Source of the DNA: CBDCFT01 sp965216365
GTDB taxonomy: Bacteria; Pseudomonadota; Gammaproteobacteria; Arenicellales; CBDCFT01
Assembly: GCA_965216365.1 (NCBI GenBank)
Contig: CBDCFT010000019.1
Span: 133,584 to 197,583 of the forward strand
Direction of reading: 5' to 3'
Length of the DNA stretch: 64,000 bases
Position 1 is the first letter of the stretch. Each line of letters begins with the position of its first letter. The notes beneath the pieces are model-generated. The model made no database searches and was not told the DNA's origin. It worked only from the letters and a program-made list of their open reading frames with translations. This document shows, piece after piece, positions 52,446 to 61,906 of this stretch. Both the position numbers and the translations under genes were made by a program.

Positions 52446-53895
52446 GTCGTCCCTGAAGTATTCACTAATTTGCGATGAATAGAGTCTGCAATCGTGATTG
52501 GTCGATTTTGTCATTCGTCGGCAGGTACTTTTCGCAGACACAATAAAACCAAGCCAACAGCTTGGCTAGATTGTAAGCGGCTGCTGCGAGCACGACATTG
52601 GCCTGATCACCGGCATTGCCCTTGAGATAATTTCTCCCCAACCGGTGGTCTGATTTAAGATGGCCAATAGTCGGTTCAATCGCTGCCCGTCGCTTCATCC
52701 ATTTGCGTACACTGGCGCTGGCACGTTTGGGTATTTTTCCAACAATGTGGACCCGGGTTTGTTTTACCCCATGCCCTCTATAGCCTTGGTCAACATAAGC
52801 AAATTGGGGTGTAATGCCGGTAAGTGTTTGCGTTTGTTGTAATGCCGCCTGCAGGGTATGACCATCGTAGGGGTTACCCGGTAGTGACTGTGCACCGATC
52901 AGCCAATTGCCTTTTGAGGTGGTGACCAACGAGGCTTTGTTACCAAACTCATAGCGTTTGTGTGCTTTGCCCTTGGCAATGCACCGCACATAGGGTTCAT
53001 GCACACTGTACAGCTTATTCGTGTCATGGCGTTGTTGATCGAACAGGCGCTTGGCTTGCAGCAATAGAGGTTGCAGGGACTGATCATCACTATCACATTT
53101 GCGCTCAATATCGCGCATCACGCGGCCCAAATAGGTCTTGAGTTTGCGGGTTTGTTTCGCCGCGCGCCTCATCTGACGAGCATTGGCATAGCGGCTTTGC
53201 AGGATGAACGCCTTGTGACCCACCCGCCGATAGCTTTGACGCAAACGGATACCACGTCGCTGCGCCTGTCGAACCAGCGTTTTGCGCATCTTGTGATACA
53301 ACCGCGCATCGGTGGGGAACGCAATGGCCTTCTCCTGCACCGTGGTATCCACGTTCACATGCTTGAGTGCTGTCGATTTTAACGCGCGTGTGCGCAGCGC
53401 CACGTTGATAGTTTCGGCCAATAACACGTCGAGCTTATCGCCTACCCGTTGACGCCACTTCACTAAGCTGGTGGGGTGCAGTGGCAGGTCGTGCTGTAGG
53501 TGATCAAAACCACAAAAGTACTGCCAATACGGGTTCTCCACCCAACGCTCAACCACGCTCTCATCGCTTTCGTTGAACGTGTACTTCAGATAATGCAATC
53601 CCACCATTAATCGGGTCGCTAAGGGTGGTTGACCGGGGCCAGGGGCGTAAAACACTTCGACTTCGCGCTCAATCCGATCCCAATCGATTTGTTCCGCCAA
53701 TCGGCATAATGGGTGGGATAAATTCAGAATCTGAGACAGGTGAGAGCGAAATAAATCCGGGTGATTATCAGGCTTTTTGGGCTTCATCTTTTGCCAGCTT
53801 TTGCATCCATTTGATCATTTTCTTGCAATTCATTTTATCAAATTGACTATCCTTCCTCTTTATTTTTAACAACTTGTCAATTCTTCAGGGACGAC
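52446..53895. mobile_element. IS5-type insertion sequence, complete
   Basis: Ends carry 13-base inverted repeats GTCGTCCCTGAAG (52446-52458 and 53883-53895 inverted), and TAGTTA occurs directly outside each end (52440-52445 and 53896-53901), a probable target duplication of up to 6 bases. The single transposase gene is intact on the minus strand. Total 1450 bp. Confidence 0.88.
52465..53787 (-). CDS. IS5-family DDE transposase
   Basis: A 440-residue transposase. The DDE residues lie in HVNVDTTVQEKAIAFPTD, AYVDQGYRGHGV and AAIEPTIGHLKSDHRLGRN. The long basic insert QAQRRGIRLRQSYRR is typical of this IS5 group. No frameshift is apparent, so it may still be active. Confidence 0.92.
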   Translation of the reverse strand: MKPKKPDNHPDLFRSHLSQILNLSHPLCRLAEQIDWDRIEREVEVFYAPGPGQPPLATRLMVGLHYLKYTFNESDESVVERWVENPYWQYFCGFDHLQHDLPLHPTSLVKWRQRVGDKLDVLLAETINVALRTRALKSTALKHVNVDTTVQEKAIAFPTDARLYHKMRKTLVRQAQRRGIRLRQSYRRVGHKAFILQSRYANARQMRRAAKQTRKLKTYLGRVMRDIERKCDSDDQSLQPLLLQAKRLFDQQRHDTNKLYSVHEPYVRCIAKGKAHKRYEFGNKASLVTTSKGNWLIGAQSLPGNPYDGHTLQAALQQTQTLTGITPQFAYVDQGYRGHGVKQTRVHIVGKIPKRASASVRKWMKRRAAIEPTIGHLKSDHRLGRNYLKGNAGDQANVVLAAAAYNLAKLLAWFYCVCEKYLPTNDKIDQSRLQTLFIAN

Positions 53896-53922
53896 TAGTT
53901 AAACAAACCGCAGTACGGTCAT

Positions 53923-54903
53923 CTAGCTTTGCACATTGATTATGATTTTTCCTTTATGACGCCCTTCTCCAAAGTAACGCAAGGCTTCAGGCACTTCACT
54001 TAATGAGTAAGTTCTATCGATAATACAAACAAGTTCGCCGGCTTCCATCAGCGTCTTGAGATCAGCCAGACCTTTGTTTGGTCCCTCTGCCACCAGGCAA
54101 AGTTTCCTGTCCTCACGGGTGAGTAAGGCAATAAAATTCAAGAACCACAGCTGGTAGACCCTAAACATCGATCCGCCAACCATGGCATAGGTGCCTCCGG
54201 GGTTTAACGTGCGTTTGATATCAAACATTGAACGATAGTTTTGACAATCGATAATCAAATCGTAACATTCCCCAGTTTTTGTGAAGTCTTTACAGGCGTA
54301 ATCGATAACGTGATCCGCACCAACCGTACGCACAACATCTAATTTATGTGCAGCATCCACGCCAGTGACTTCCGATCCATCGAGTTTGGCAAGTTGAATC
54401 GCGAATGTACCGACACCACCACCCGCTCCATTAATCAATACTTTTTGTCCCGATTGCAACTGTCCGGCCTTACGGATTCCTTGCAAGGCGAGGACGCCTG
54501 CCTGCGGTACAGCAGCAGCCTGCTCAAAAGTCGCGTTTGCAGGTTTAGCTTCCATCGCAGTTTCACGCGCGCAAGCATACTCCGCAAAACCACCCCAGTT
54601 ATCCCACAGGTCCCCGAACACTTCATCGCCAGGTTGGAATCGCGTAACGTTTTTGCCAATTGCCTCGACGACTCCCGCGATATCCGCACCGAGTCTCTGC
54701 TTACCAGGCTTTGGTCTTAGCAATCCGAACATCAAACGATTGATAAATGGAGTACCGTTTAAGTACTCCCAGTCCCAGGAATTAATAGACGAAGCGTGAA
54801 CACGAATCAGTAACTCGTTGTCCTTCGGCGCTGGTTTTGGTACGTCCTTCAGTTCAAGTTCATCCGGTGACCCATACCGTGTAAACACAATTGCTTTCAT
54901 CAT
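53923..54903 (-). CDS. MDR-family zinc-free reductase (quinone-oxidoreductase-like), paralogue A
   Basis: A 326-residue MDR protein: VHASSINSWDWEYLNG, LGADIAGVVEAIGKNV, NGAGGGVGTFAIQLAKLDG and GRHKGKIIINVQS. Structural zinc ligands are missing. Related to NAD(P)-dependent alcohol dehydrogenase-like proteins often induced by stress. It overlaps the second paralogue by 4 bases (ATGATGA), so both are one transcript. Confidence 0.88.
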   Translation of the reverse strand: MMKAIVFTRYGSPDELELKDVPKPAPKDNELLIRVHASSINSWDWEYLNGTPFINRLMFGLLRPKPGKQRLGADIAGVVEAIGKNVTRFQPGDEVFGDLWDNWGGFAEYACARETAMEAKPANATFEQAAAVPQAGVLALQGIRKAGQLQSGQKVLINGAGGGVGTFAIQLAKLDGSEVTGVDAAHKLDVVRTVGADHVIDYACKDFTKTGECYDLIIDCQNYRSMFDIKRTLNPGGTYAMVGGSMFRVYQLWFLNFIALLTREDRKLCLVAEGPNKGLADLKTLMEAGELVCIIDRTYSLSEVPEALRYFGEGRHKGKIIINVQS

Positions 54904-55874
54904 CCCTGCATGGTTATAACTACATTTCCTATTTTTTGTCCTTTCTCAACATACTTGTATGCCTCAACAATTTTTTCCAGCGGATATTGCCTATCGATAA
55001 CTACTTTAAATTTTCCCTGCTCAATCATTTTTTTTATCAGCAACAGTGTTCCCTTAATGTCTACCGGGTACGGAAATATTGTTTTCCTATATCCTATCAG
55101 TGGCTTTATTATCGGAGTGATTACAGGTAAATAAATATTCTGCGCCAGATAACCCAAGTCCGAGGAGATGTAAATTCCTCCTGGTTTCAACAAATCGTAG
55201 CACTTGAAAAACGAACTCTTACCAACTGTATCGAAAACCAAATTATATTTTTGATCGTCTTGTGTAAAATCCTCCGCTGTGTAATCAATAACTTTACTGG
55301 CTCCGAGCGACTTTACTAATTCGATATTTTTCGTAGCGCACACCGCGGTGACGCTCACATCGAAATACTTCAAAAGCTGAACTGCAGCCGAACCAATTGC
55401 CCCGGTCGCCCCATTTACCAGCGCATTTTGTCCTGCCTTGAGATTCACTTTATTGATGAAATTGTAGGCATAGTGCGCACCTTCAGAACTGGCCGCCGCC
55501 TGTTCATAAGAAACGTCGTCCGGCATGGTTATGACTTTATTCTCTTTTGTTGTCATGTATTGAGCCTGCGACCCCGCACCGCTATCATCAAATCCAAAAA
55601 CTTTATCCCCCACTTTTAGCGAGGATATGTTCGCACCAACCGCTTCGACCTCTCCTGCAAATTCGGACCCCGGAATTTGTCTTTTTGGCTTGAACAAACC
55701 GGTAGCGATCCTCATGAAAAACGGTTTTGCTCTGATAGTAGCGCAGTCCGTTCGATTGACTGTCGTCGCGTGAACTCTTATCAATACTTGATCATCATTC
55801 GGGGCAGGTTTTTCTGCCTCTCGCAACTGCAGAACATCTGGCGGCCCGTATTGAGTATATACAACCGCTTTCAT
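54900..55874 (-). CDS. MDR-family zinc-free reductase, paralogue B
   Basis: A 324-residue protein closely related to paralogue A: VHATTVNRTDCATIRAKP, IPGSEFAGEVEAVGANI, NGATGAIGSAAVQLLKYFDVSV and GQKIGNVVITMQG. It is visibly more A/T-rich in codon choice than the surrounding genes, suggesting separate acquisition. First gene of the pair. Confidence 0.88.
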   Translation of the reverse strand: MKAVVYTQYGPPDVLQLREAEKPAPNDDQVLIRVHATTVNRTDCATIRAKPFFMRIATGLFKPKRQIPGSEFAGEVEAVGANISSLKVGDKVFGFDDSGAGSQAQYMTTKENKVITMPDDVSYEQAAASSEGAHYAYNFINKVNLKAGQNALVNGATGAIGSAAVQLLKYFDVSVTAVCATKNIELVKSLGASKVIDYTAEDFTQDDQKYNLVFDTVGKSSFFKCYDLLKPGGIYISSDLGYLAQNIYLPVITPIIKPLIGYRKTIFPYPVDIKGTLLLIKKMIEQGKFKVVIDRQYPLEKIVEAYKYVEKGQKIGNVVITMQG

Positions 55875-55992
55875 ACCGGTGCTCTTTGATTATATCCAAA
55901 CTTGATACTAGGAATTCAGTAATACCGTTCGCGGGGTTAGCGGGTGCCGGAACAACACAATTAAACGTCTGATACCTGGAAGATCATGTCAA

Positions 55993-56751
55993 CTAACTGT
56001 CTTCGGACTTATTCAATAGCTTCTTAAGCGGCTCCATGATGTCAATCGGTAGCGGAAAAACAATGGTTGAGCTTTTCTCTCCCGCAATCTCCGTCAAGGT
56101 TTGCAAATAACGTAATTGCAAGGCCTGGGTTTGTTGCGACAACACTTGTGACGCTTCGAGTAATTTATGCGAAGCCTGTAACTCACCTTCGGCGTGAATA
56201 ACTTTGGCACGCCGTTCGCGTTCCGCTTCGGCCTGTTTGGCAATCGCACGGATCATGCTTTGTTCGAGATCGACGTGTTTGATTTCGACGTTGGATACTT
56301 TGATACCCCATGCATCGGTCTGTTGGTCGAGAATTTTTTGAATATGCCGATTGAGTTTTTCACGTTCCGCCAGTATTTCATCAAGCTCGTGTTGACCTAA
56401 AACGGAACGCAATGTCGTTTGGGCCAATTGACTGGTTGCTTCGAGAAACTTTTCTACTTGAATAATGGCTTTCTCGGGATCGACCACGCGGAAATACACT
56501 ACGGCATTAACCTTGACCGAGACATTGTCGCGGGAAATCACGTCCTGCGTGGGCACATCCATTACAATGGTGCGTAAATCCACTCGCACCATTTGTTGAA
56601 TCACAGGGATAACGATGATGAGGCCTGGCCCTTTAACTTTCCAGAACCGGCCTAACATGAAAATGACTCCACGCTCGTACTCGCGCAAGACACGAAACCA
56701 GGTGAAGATGAATCCGATAACAAGTAGTGTAAATGTTCCCCAATAAATCAT
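55993..56751 (-). CDS. Slipin (stomatin/SPFH family) protein
   Basis: A 252-residue SPFH protein with one N-terminal membrane helix (IYWGTFTLLVIGFIFTWF) and the SPFH/band-7 core: RGVIFMLGRFWKVKGPG, DLRTIVMDVPTQDVISRDNVSVKVNAVVYFRVVDPEKA. It overlaps nfeD by 4 bases. Slipin-NfeD pairs form membrane-associated proteolytic or scaffold complexes. Confidence 0.92.
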   Translation of the reverse strand: MIYWGTFTLLVIGFIFTWFRVLREYERGVIFMLGRFWKVKGPGLIIVIPVIQQMVRVDLRTIVMDVPTQDVISRDNVSVKVNAVVYFRVVDPEKAIIQVEKFLEATSQLAQTTLRSVLGQHELDEILAEREKLNRHIQKILDQQTDAWGIKVSNVEIKHVDLEQSMIRAIAKQAEAERERRAKVIHAEGELQASHKLLEASQVLSQQTQALQLRYLQTLTEIAGEKSSTIVFPLPIDIMEPLKKLLNKSEDS

Positions 56752-58172
56752 GATGTTTGCCCTCCTGTTGCATTGATGGGTTCGACAACCAGCGTCAACC
56801 CGTCGACAGCTTTAACTCGAACTTTCTGACCCGACTTAAGCGGTGCGTCGGATCGCACTTGCCAATCCTCACTGTGCACTCTGATACGGTTCGTATCGTC
56901 TTCACCCGCTAGGACTTCGCCGACACTACCGATCAATTCTTCATGGCCGCTGACTACCGGCCGCTTGCGGGCGCGCATCGCCATGGCCACAATCGCACCA
57001 AACAGAATTGCATTGGTGATTCCCATGGCGACAATAAATGGAATCGACACACCATAACCTTCTAGATCGGTATCGATAAGAATAATGGAGCCGATGACGA
57101 ACGCGATAGCGCCGCCAATGCCGAGCACCCCGAAACTCGGCATGAATGCCTCACCGACCATGAACGCCAGGCCGAGAATAATTAACGCCATGCCGGCATA
57201 GCTAACCGGCAATACTTGCGCGGCGTATAACGCCAGCAATAAACATATCCCGCCTAAAACGCCGGGAAGGACGAAACCGGGATTGAGCATTTCGTAAAGC
57301 AAACCAAATACACCCAACGTCATCAGGATGGGCAAAATGTTCGGATCGGTGATTACGGACAACAAACGACTACGCCAATCCGGTACGATTTCCACGGTAG
57401 CCAAATCCTTGGTGTCGAGTACTCTGTCGTGCCCGAGAATATTCAGGGTTTGACCATCGATCTTTTCCAGTAGATCTTGAAGATCGTCGGCGACAATATC
57501 GATGACTTTTAATTCGAGTGCTTCTTCGGACGACAAACTCGCGGCTTCACGCACGGCTTTTTCCGCCCAATCCGCATTGCGGCCCCGCATTTGCGCTAAA
57601 CCACGAATATATGCGGATGCGTCGTTAATCATTTTCTTTTCCATCGCATCGCCGGTAGGTGTGCCGCCACTTGGTTCGTCATCCTTTTTTTCCTTATCTT
57701 TATCATCGCCTTCCACTTCTTTGTCGGGAGCGTCTGTCGGAAACGGCGAACGTGGGCTTTCCGGCATGCCGCCGATACGCACCGGTGTCGCCGCGCCCAA
57801 CGTGGTTGCCGGAGCCATAGCAGCGACGTGGCTGGCATACAAAATATATGTTCCGGCACTGGCCGCCCGCGCACCGCTGGGTGTCACAAAAACTGCCACC
57901 GGCACAGGCGATGCAATAATGCTTTGGATAATGTCACGCATAGCCATATCCAAACCGCCGGGTGTATCCATCTTAAGAATAACGACCGAGGCACCCATCT
58001 CTTGTGCATCGGCGATTCCTCGGCGCACATAATCGCTGGTGGCGGGACCGATAGCTCCGTCGACAGTCAGAACGATGGCCTTGGATTGATCCGATTCAGG
58101 CGTATCGGCGGATAACCAGACCGCTGGTAAACCGATAAGCAATAAAAAAAAAGTGTATCGAATCCGTTTCAT
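56748..58172 (-). CDS. NfeD-type membrane protease (ClpP-class long form)
   Basis: A 474-residue protein: signal-like N-terminus, a ClpP/SDH-like serine protease domain (about 30-230) with Ser in PSGARAASAGTYI and Lys in the following helix, four membrane helices (about 275-395), and a C-terminal OB-fold NfeD domain with GSVGEVLAGEDDTNRIRVHSEDWQVR. Charged linker GEDDKDKEKKDDEPSGG is unusual but common in this branch. Partner of slipin. Confidence 0.92.
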   Translation of the reverse strand: MKRIRYTFFLLLIGLPAVWLSADTPESDQSKAIVLTVDGAIGPATSDYVRRGIADAQEMGASVVILKMDTPGGLDMAMRDIIQSIIASPVPVAVFVTPSGARAASAGTYILYASHVAAMAPATTLGAATPVRIGGMPESPRSPFPTDAPDKEVEGDDKDKEKKDDEPSGGTPTGDAMEKKMINDASAYIRGLAQMRGRNADWAEKAVREAASLSSEEALELKVIDIVADDLQDLLEKIDGQTLNILGHDRVLDTKDLATVEIVPDWRSRLLSVITDPNILPILMTLGVFGLLYEMLNPGFVLPGVLGGICLLLALYAAQVLPVSYAGMALIILGLAFMVGEAFMPSFGVLGIGGAIAFVIGSIILIDTDLEGYGVSIPFIVAMGITNAILFGAIVAMAMRARKRPVVSGHEELIGSVGEVLAGEDDTNRIRVHSEDWQVRSDAPLKSGQKVRVKAVDGLTLVVEPINATGGQTS

Positions 58173-58271
58173 GTCAACTTAACCCGGTAATACGAGATTT
58201 ATTTATTAGACCGGGAAACCCGTTAATAAGTCCGCAGACAGAATTGACAAACATGGTGAGTTTCATCGCCC

Positions 58272-59375
58272 TCATGACTCCAAATCGCTAATCATGGCTA
58301 TCAAAAAACGTCCTGCCTCGCCGCCGGTCACCGCACGATGATCGAAGGTCAACGTTAAGGGCAAAATTCGGTGTATCTCGATTTTGTTTCCCACAGGAAT
58401 AACGCGTTTTTCAATCCGACCTGCACCCACAATCGCAACGGTCGGCGGTACGACTACCGGAACCGCATAACGACCGGCAATGGTTCCGTAGTTGGACAAG
58501 GTAATGGTGTATGCACGCATCTCGTCGGGTGGAATGGTTCGCGCTTGAACATCATTTTTCAGGCGATCGATCCCCGAACGCAAATCGTTGTCATCGCGGT
58601 TAGCGACATCGCGCAATACCGGCACGAATAGTCCATCCGGAGTATCGACGGCAATGGCAATATCGATTTTTTCCAACACCCGACGACCCATTGAATGCCC
58701 GTCGTACCACGCATTAAGTGAAGGCTCTGTTTTACACGCGATGGCCATCGCGCGTGTCAATCGGACAGTAACATCGGTATCCTGTGGCCAATGGTCTATA
58801 TCGGCATCATCCACGATGGTTGCTGGTGCAACTTCCGCTTGGGCGCGTCCCATAGTGATCGCCATAGTGCGCCGAGCACCGCGTAACAACTCTGGCGGCC
58901 CCAAATCTTTCAAACGCTTCGATACCCGTTCCACATCCGCCACAGTAATGGTGCCGTCACGTCCGCTTGGGCTGACAATCGAGAGATCGACATCCAAACG
59001 CCGGGCTAACGCGCGCACCGCCGGCGTCGCTTTTACGCGGGCACTCTTTTTACTTTCTATAACGGCGGGTTTTTCTTCGAGCTTCTCGTCGCTGGTTTCT
59101 ACCTTACCGACAACGGTTCCGGTATCTAGCTGCTCTTCTTCCCCGTCTTCAAATTCAACTAAGGGTTTACCGGTTTCAATAATATCGCCGACGTCGCCAA
59201 ACACGCATGTTATCCGACCACTGCGAGGCGAAGGAATATCAACGACGGCTTTTGCGGTTTCTACGGAGACTAGTGGCGTGTCGGCGGTGACTTCATCACC
59301 CGGTTTAACATACCACTCGACAATTTCAGCGTCGGTAAGGCCTTCTCCGAGGTCGGGTAAATTAAAAACTTTCAT
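58272..59375 (-). CDS. 2-oxoacid dehydrogenase E2, dihydrolipoyl acyltransferase
   Basis: A 367-residue E2 with one lipoyl domain (lipoyl-Lys in VSVETAKAVVDIPSP), a peripheral subunit-binding segment (TPAVRALARRLDVDLSIV) and a catalytic domain with DHRAVTGGEAGRF. Last gene of the three-gene E1alpha-E1beta-E2 transcript; overlap with E1beta is ATGA. Pyruvate, branched-chain or acetoin-type E2 cannot be separated here. Confidence 0.9.
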   Translation of the reverse strand: MKVFNLPDLGEGLTDAEIVEWYVKPGDEVTADTPLVSVETAKAVVDIPSPRSGRITCVFGDVGDIIETGKPLVEFEDGEEEQLDTGTVVGKVETSDEKLEEKPAVIESKKSARVKATPAVRALARRLDVDLSIVSPSGRDGTITVADVERVSKRLKDLGPPELLRGARRTMAITMGRAQAEVAPATIVDDADIDHWPQDTDVTVRLTRAMAIACKTEPSLNAWYDGHSMGRRVLEKIDIAIAVDTPDGLFVPVLRDVANRDDNDLRSGIDRLKNDVQARTIPPDEMRAYTITLSNYGTIAGRYAVPVVVPPTVAIVGAGRIEKRVIPVGNKIEIHRILPLTLTFDHRAVTGGEAGRFLIAMISDLES

Positions 59376-60352
59376 GCAAACTCCATCACCGACCGCGCTG
59401 TATTCACAATACGCTCAGTTGACGGCATGTATTTATTTTCCAACCGAAACAACGGCATAACCGTGTCATGACCGGTCACCCTTTGCACTGGTGCGAGAAG
59501 ATTAAGCAGACCATGTTCCGCCAATTGCGCCGCGATTTCCGCTCCCCAACCGCCACTACGCGCCGCCTCATGCACAATAACGCAACGGCCGGTTTTTTCC
59601 ACCGACTCTAATATAGTGTCCATATCCAGCGGTTTTAGAGTCGCGACGTCGATCACTTCAACACTGATGCCTTGTTCCTGCAATTGCTCTGCTGCCTGCA
59701 GTGTTTCATGGGTCATCGCACCCCAGGTAACAATCGTGATATCCGTTCCCGGCCGCAATACAAAACAGACATCCAGCGGTAAGGCTTCACCGTTATCGTT
59801 GATTTCTTGTTTGACCAGTCGATAGATTCGTTTGGGTTCTAAAAAAATTACGGGATCAGGATCGCGAATCGCCGCCAGCAGCAAACCGTATGCGCGTGCT
59901 GGTGAAGACGGAATGACCACACGCAGTCCCGGTATATGAGTAAACAACGCTTCGGTACTCTCCGAATGATGCTCCGGTGCACCGATACCACCACCAAAGG
60001 GTGCGCGTAACACCATCGGACAACTGAGACGGCCACGGGTACGGTTTCTAAGACGTGAAGCGTGATTCACGATGTGATCGATGGTCGGATAAATGAAACC
60101 CATGAATTGAATTTCCGCGACCGGCCGCAACCCTTGCGCTGCCATACCCACCGCGATGCCGCCGATCATGGTTTCCGCTAAAGGTGTATCGAGCACCCGC
60201 TCACTTCCAAATTTTTCCAACAAACCGACGGTAGCGCGAAACACGCCGCCATCGACACCCACATCCTCACCCAACACGATAACATTCGGATCGTTTTCCA
60301 TCTCGCGCGCCAACGCAAGATTCACAGCTTCAACCAGAGTGATCTCAGTCAT
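59372..60352 (-). CDS. pdhB: 2-oxoacid dehydrogenase E1 beta subunit
   Basis: A 326-residue protein: GEDVGVDGGVFRATVGL, PLAETMIGGIAVGMAAQGLRPVAEIQFMGF, and RAPFGGGIGAPEHHSESTEALF. I start at ATG 60352, which overlaps the alpha gene stop by 8 bases; a longer reading reaches back into the alpha gene. Forms the heterotetrameric E1 with the alpha subunit. Confidence 0.88.
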   Translation of the reverse strand: MTEITLVEAVNLALAREMENDPNVIVLGEDVGVDGGVFRATVGLLEKFGSERVLDTPLAETMIGGIAVGMAAQGLRPVAEIQFMGFIYPTIDHIVNHASRLRNRTRGRLSCPMVLRAPFGGGIGAPEHHSESTEALFTHIPGLRVVIPSSPARAYGLLLAAIRDPDPVIFLEPKRIYRLVKQEINDNGEALPLDVCFVLRPGTDITIVTWGAMTHETLQAAEQLQEQGISVEVIDVATLKPLDMDTILESVEKTGRCVIVHEAARSGGWGAEIAAQLAEHGLLNLLAPVQRVTGHDTVMPLFRLENKYMPSTERIVNTARSVMEFA

Positions 60353-61445
60353 GATTATTCGAAACGATTTCATCGTATTGCGTCTGCAGTGATGCAGGTA
60401 ACTCTGCATACAAATAATCGAACATGGCTTGTGCGGGTTGTGCGGGTGTATTCAGGTAATCTTTCACAGCTTGCTCGACCTTTTGTTCACATTCCTGTAC
60501 CAATGCACTTTCTTCCTGGTCTGACCACAATCCCGTATTCGATAAGTACGAACACAATCGCTTGATGGGATCCAATTGTTTTTGCTTCTCGACTTCTTCC
60601 GTATCTCGATAACGACTCGCATCGTCCGCGGTGGTGTGATCACCCAGCCGATAAGTCAACGCCTCTATTAAATAAGGACCACCACCAGAGCGCGCATTGT
60701 CAATAGCACTTTGCGCAGCCACTCTCAGCGCGATGGCATCGTTGCCATCAACTTGTTCACACGGAACACCGGCAGCGATAGCCTTTTGCGCCAGAGTTTG
60801 TGCTGCGGATTGTTTGTTTCGAGGTACCGAGATAGCCCACTGGTTGTTACTCACAATAACAACCAACGGCAATTGCCAAACACCGGCCACGTTTAACGCT
60901 TCGTAAAAATCACCCTTCGATGTCGCACCGTCACCGATAAAACACACGGCTACCCGCGCCTGTTTGCGATACTTAAACGCACTGGCGATGCCTGCGGCAT
61001 GGCATACATGAGTCGCAATAGGTACGCAAATCGGGAAGTCTTCGCGCGGCCCTTGAAAGTCGCTGCCGCGTTCATCGCCACCCCAATACAACAACAACTC
61101 TTGCATGGTAACGCCGCGGTGCAGTTGCGCACTGAACTCGCGATAACTAGGAACAAGCACGTCTTCTTCTTTCATTGCACTCGCAACACTTGCGCCGATT
61201 GCCTCCTGCCCCAGTGGTGATCCATAGGTGCCGAGTTGACCGGTGCGCTGAAGATTAAGGGCTTTCCTATCGAACGTACGGCACAACACCATGGTGCGGT
61301 AGATCGGCAGTATTGTGCTCTTATCACTGGCCCAAGCCGGCAGTGGTTGATTGACGACATTACCGTCCGCGTCGAGATAACGGTTAAAGGTAATCTCGAA
61401 TGTCGCAACTTTTTCTGTGGCTCCGGGTTGAACGGATTGATTCAT
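60345..61445 (-). CDS. pdhA: 2-oxoacid dehydrogenase E1 alpha subunit
   Basis: A 366-residue TPP-dependent decarboxylase subunit. TPP/Mg site is GDGATSKGDFYEALNVAGVWQLPLVVIVSNNQWAIS, with LGDHTTADDASRYRD as the phosphorylation-loop region. Text fits pyruvate or branched-chain types. It heads the operon; a perfect FNR box lies 35 bases upstream of its start codon. Confidence 0.88.
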   Translation of the reverse strand: MNQSVQPGATEKVATFEITFNRYLDADGNVVNQPLPAWASDKSTILPIYRTMVLCRTFDRKALNLQRTGQLGTYGSPLGQEAIGASVASAMKEEDVLVPSYREFSAQLHRGVTMQELLLYWGGDERGSDFQGPREDFPICVPIATHVCHAAGIASAFKYRKQARVAVCFIGDGATSKGDFYEALNVAGVWQLPLVVIVSNNQWAISVPRNKQSAAQTLAQKAIAAGVPCEQVDGNDAIALRVAAQSAIDNARSGGGPYLIEALTYRLGDHTTADDASRYRDTEEVEKQKQLDPIKRLCSYLSNTGLWSDQEESALVQECEQKVEQAVKDYLNTPAQPAQAMFDYLYAELPASLQTQYDEIVSNNHD

Positions 61446-61479
61446 TCAGCCACGTTAACAATTCACCGATTTAGCCATA

Positions 61480-61493
61480 TTGATATAGATCAA
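61480..61493. promoter_or_regulatory. Perfect FNR/Anr box
   Basis: TTGATATAGATCAA, exact match to TTGAT-N4-ATCAA. It is centred about 41 bases upstream of the E1 alpha start codon; with a short leader it would overlap the core promoter and repress under anoxia, but the transcription start is unknown. The rest of the 1446-gap (61446-61661) shows nothing further. Confidence 0.75.
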
Positions 61494-61661
61494 AAGAGAC
61501 GGCTCCGGCTTAAACCCTTGTTTTTGCATCAATTTATAAGCGCTAATTAGTAACACAGAGTTTTAGACCAGATAGGAATGCAGGATATGGGAAACAGGTA
61601 ATTGGCGGTATTACCCAGCACTGATCTTATTCACGGTAAGCACACAAAACCCGATCTGAAT

Positions 61662-61905
61662 TCAGTCTTTATTGAGATTCGTCAAGAACGATTCGATACC
61701 CTCCGACCATCGCTCGGCCATCTTTTGATTGCCGAGTTCATTGGGATGAATACCGTCGTATGTACCTTACACGGCATCAAAGCCGCTAAAATTATCCATC
61801 AGTGCAATGCGTGAAGTTTTGGTGTCTTTCGTTTTCGCCAACTCAACCAGTCCTTTGTTGAATTGTTCGATGCGTGTTGTCGCTAGTTCAAATGAACAAG
61901 ACGCC
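61662..61905 (-). pseudogene. SGNH-hydrolase remnant
   Basis: On the minus strand the frame reads ...TTRIEQFNKGLVELAKTK, DTKTSRIALMDNFSGFDAV, a stop at about 61770-61772, then GTYDGIHPNELGNQKMAERW and ends TGA at 61662-61664. The DGIHPN block is the catalytic Asp-His motif of SGNH/GDSL hydrolases. The 5' two-thirds and the internal stop show it is dead. It begins at the end of the CorC-like gene, so some of that gene's downstream DNA may have been replaced. Confidence 0.75.
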
Positions 61906-61906
61906 G

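Noticed and set aside
57502..59460. Long plus-strand frames opposite nfeD and E2
   Set aside because: Both are shadows of clearly recognised genes with Ser/Arg/Ala-rich nonsense composition.
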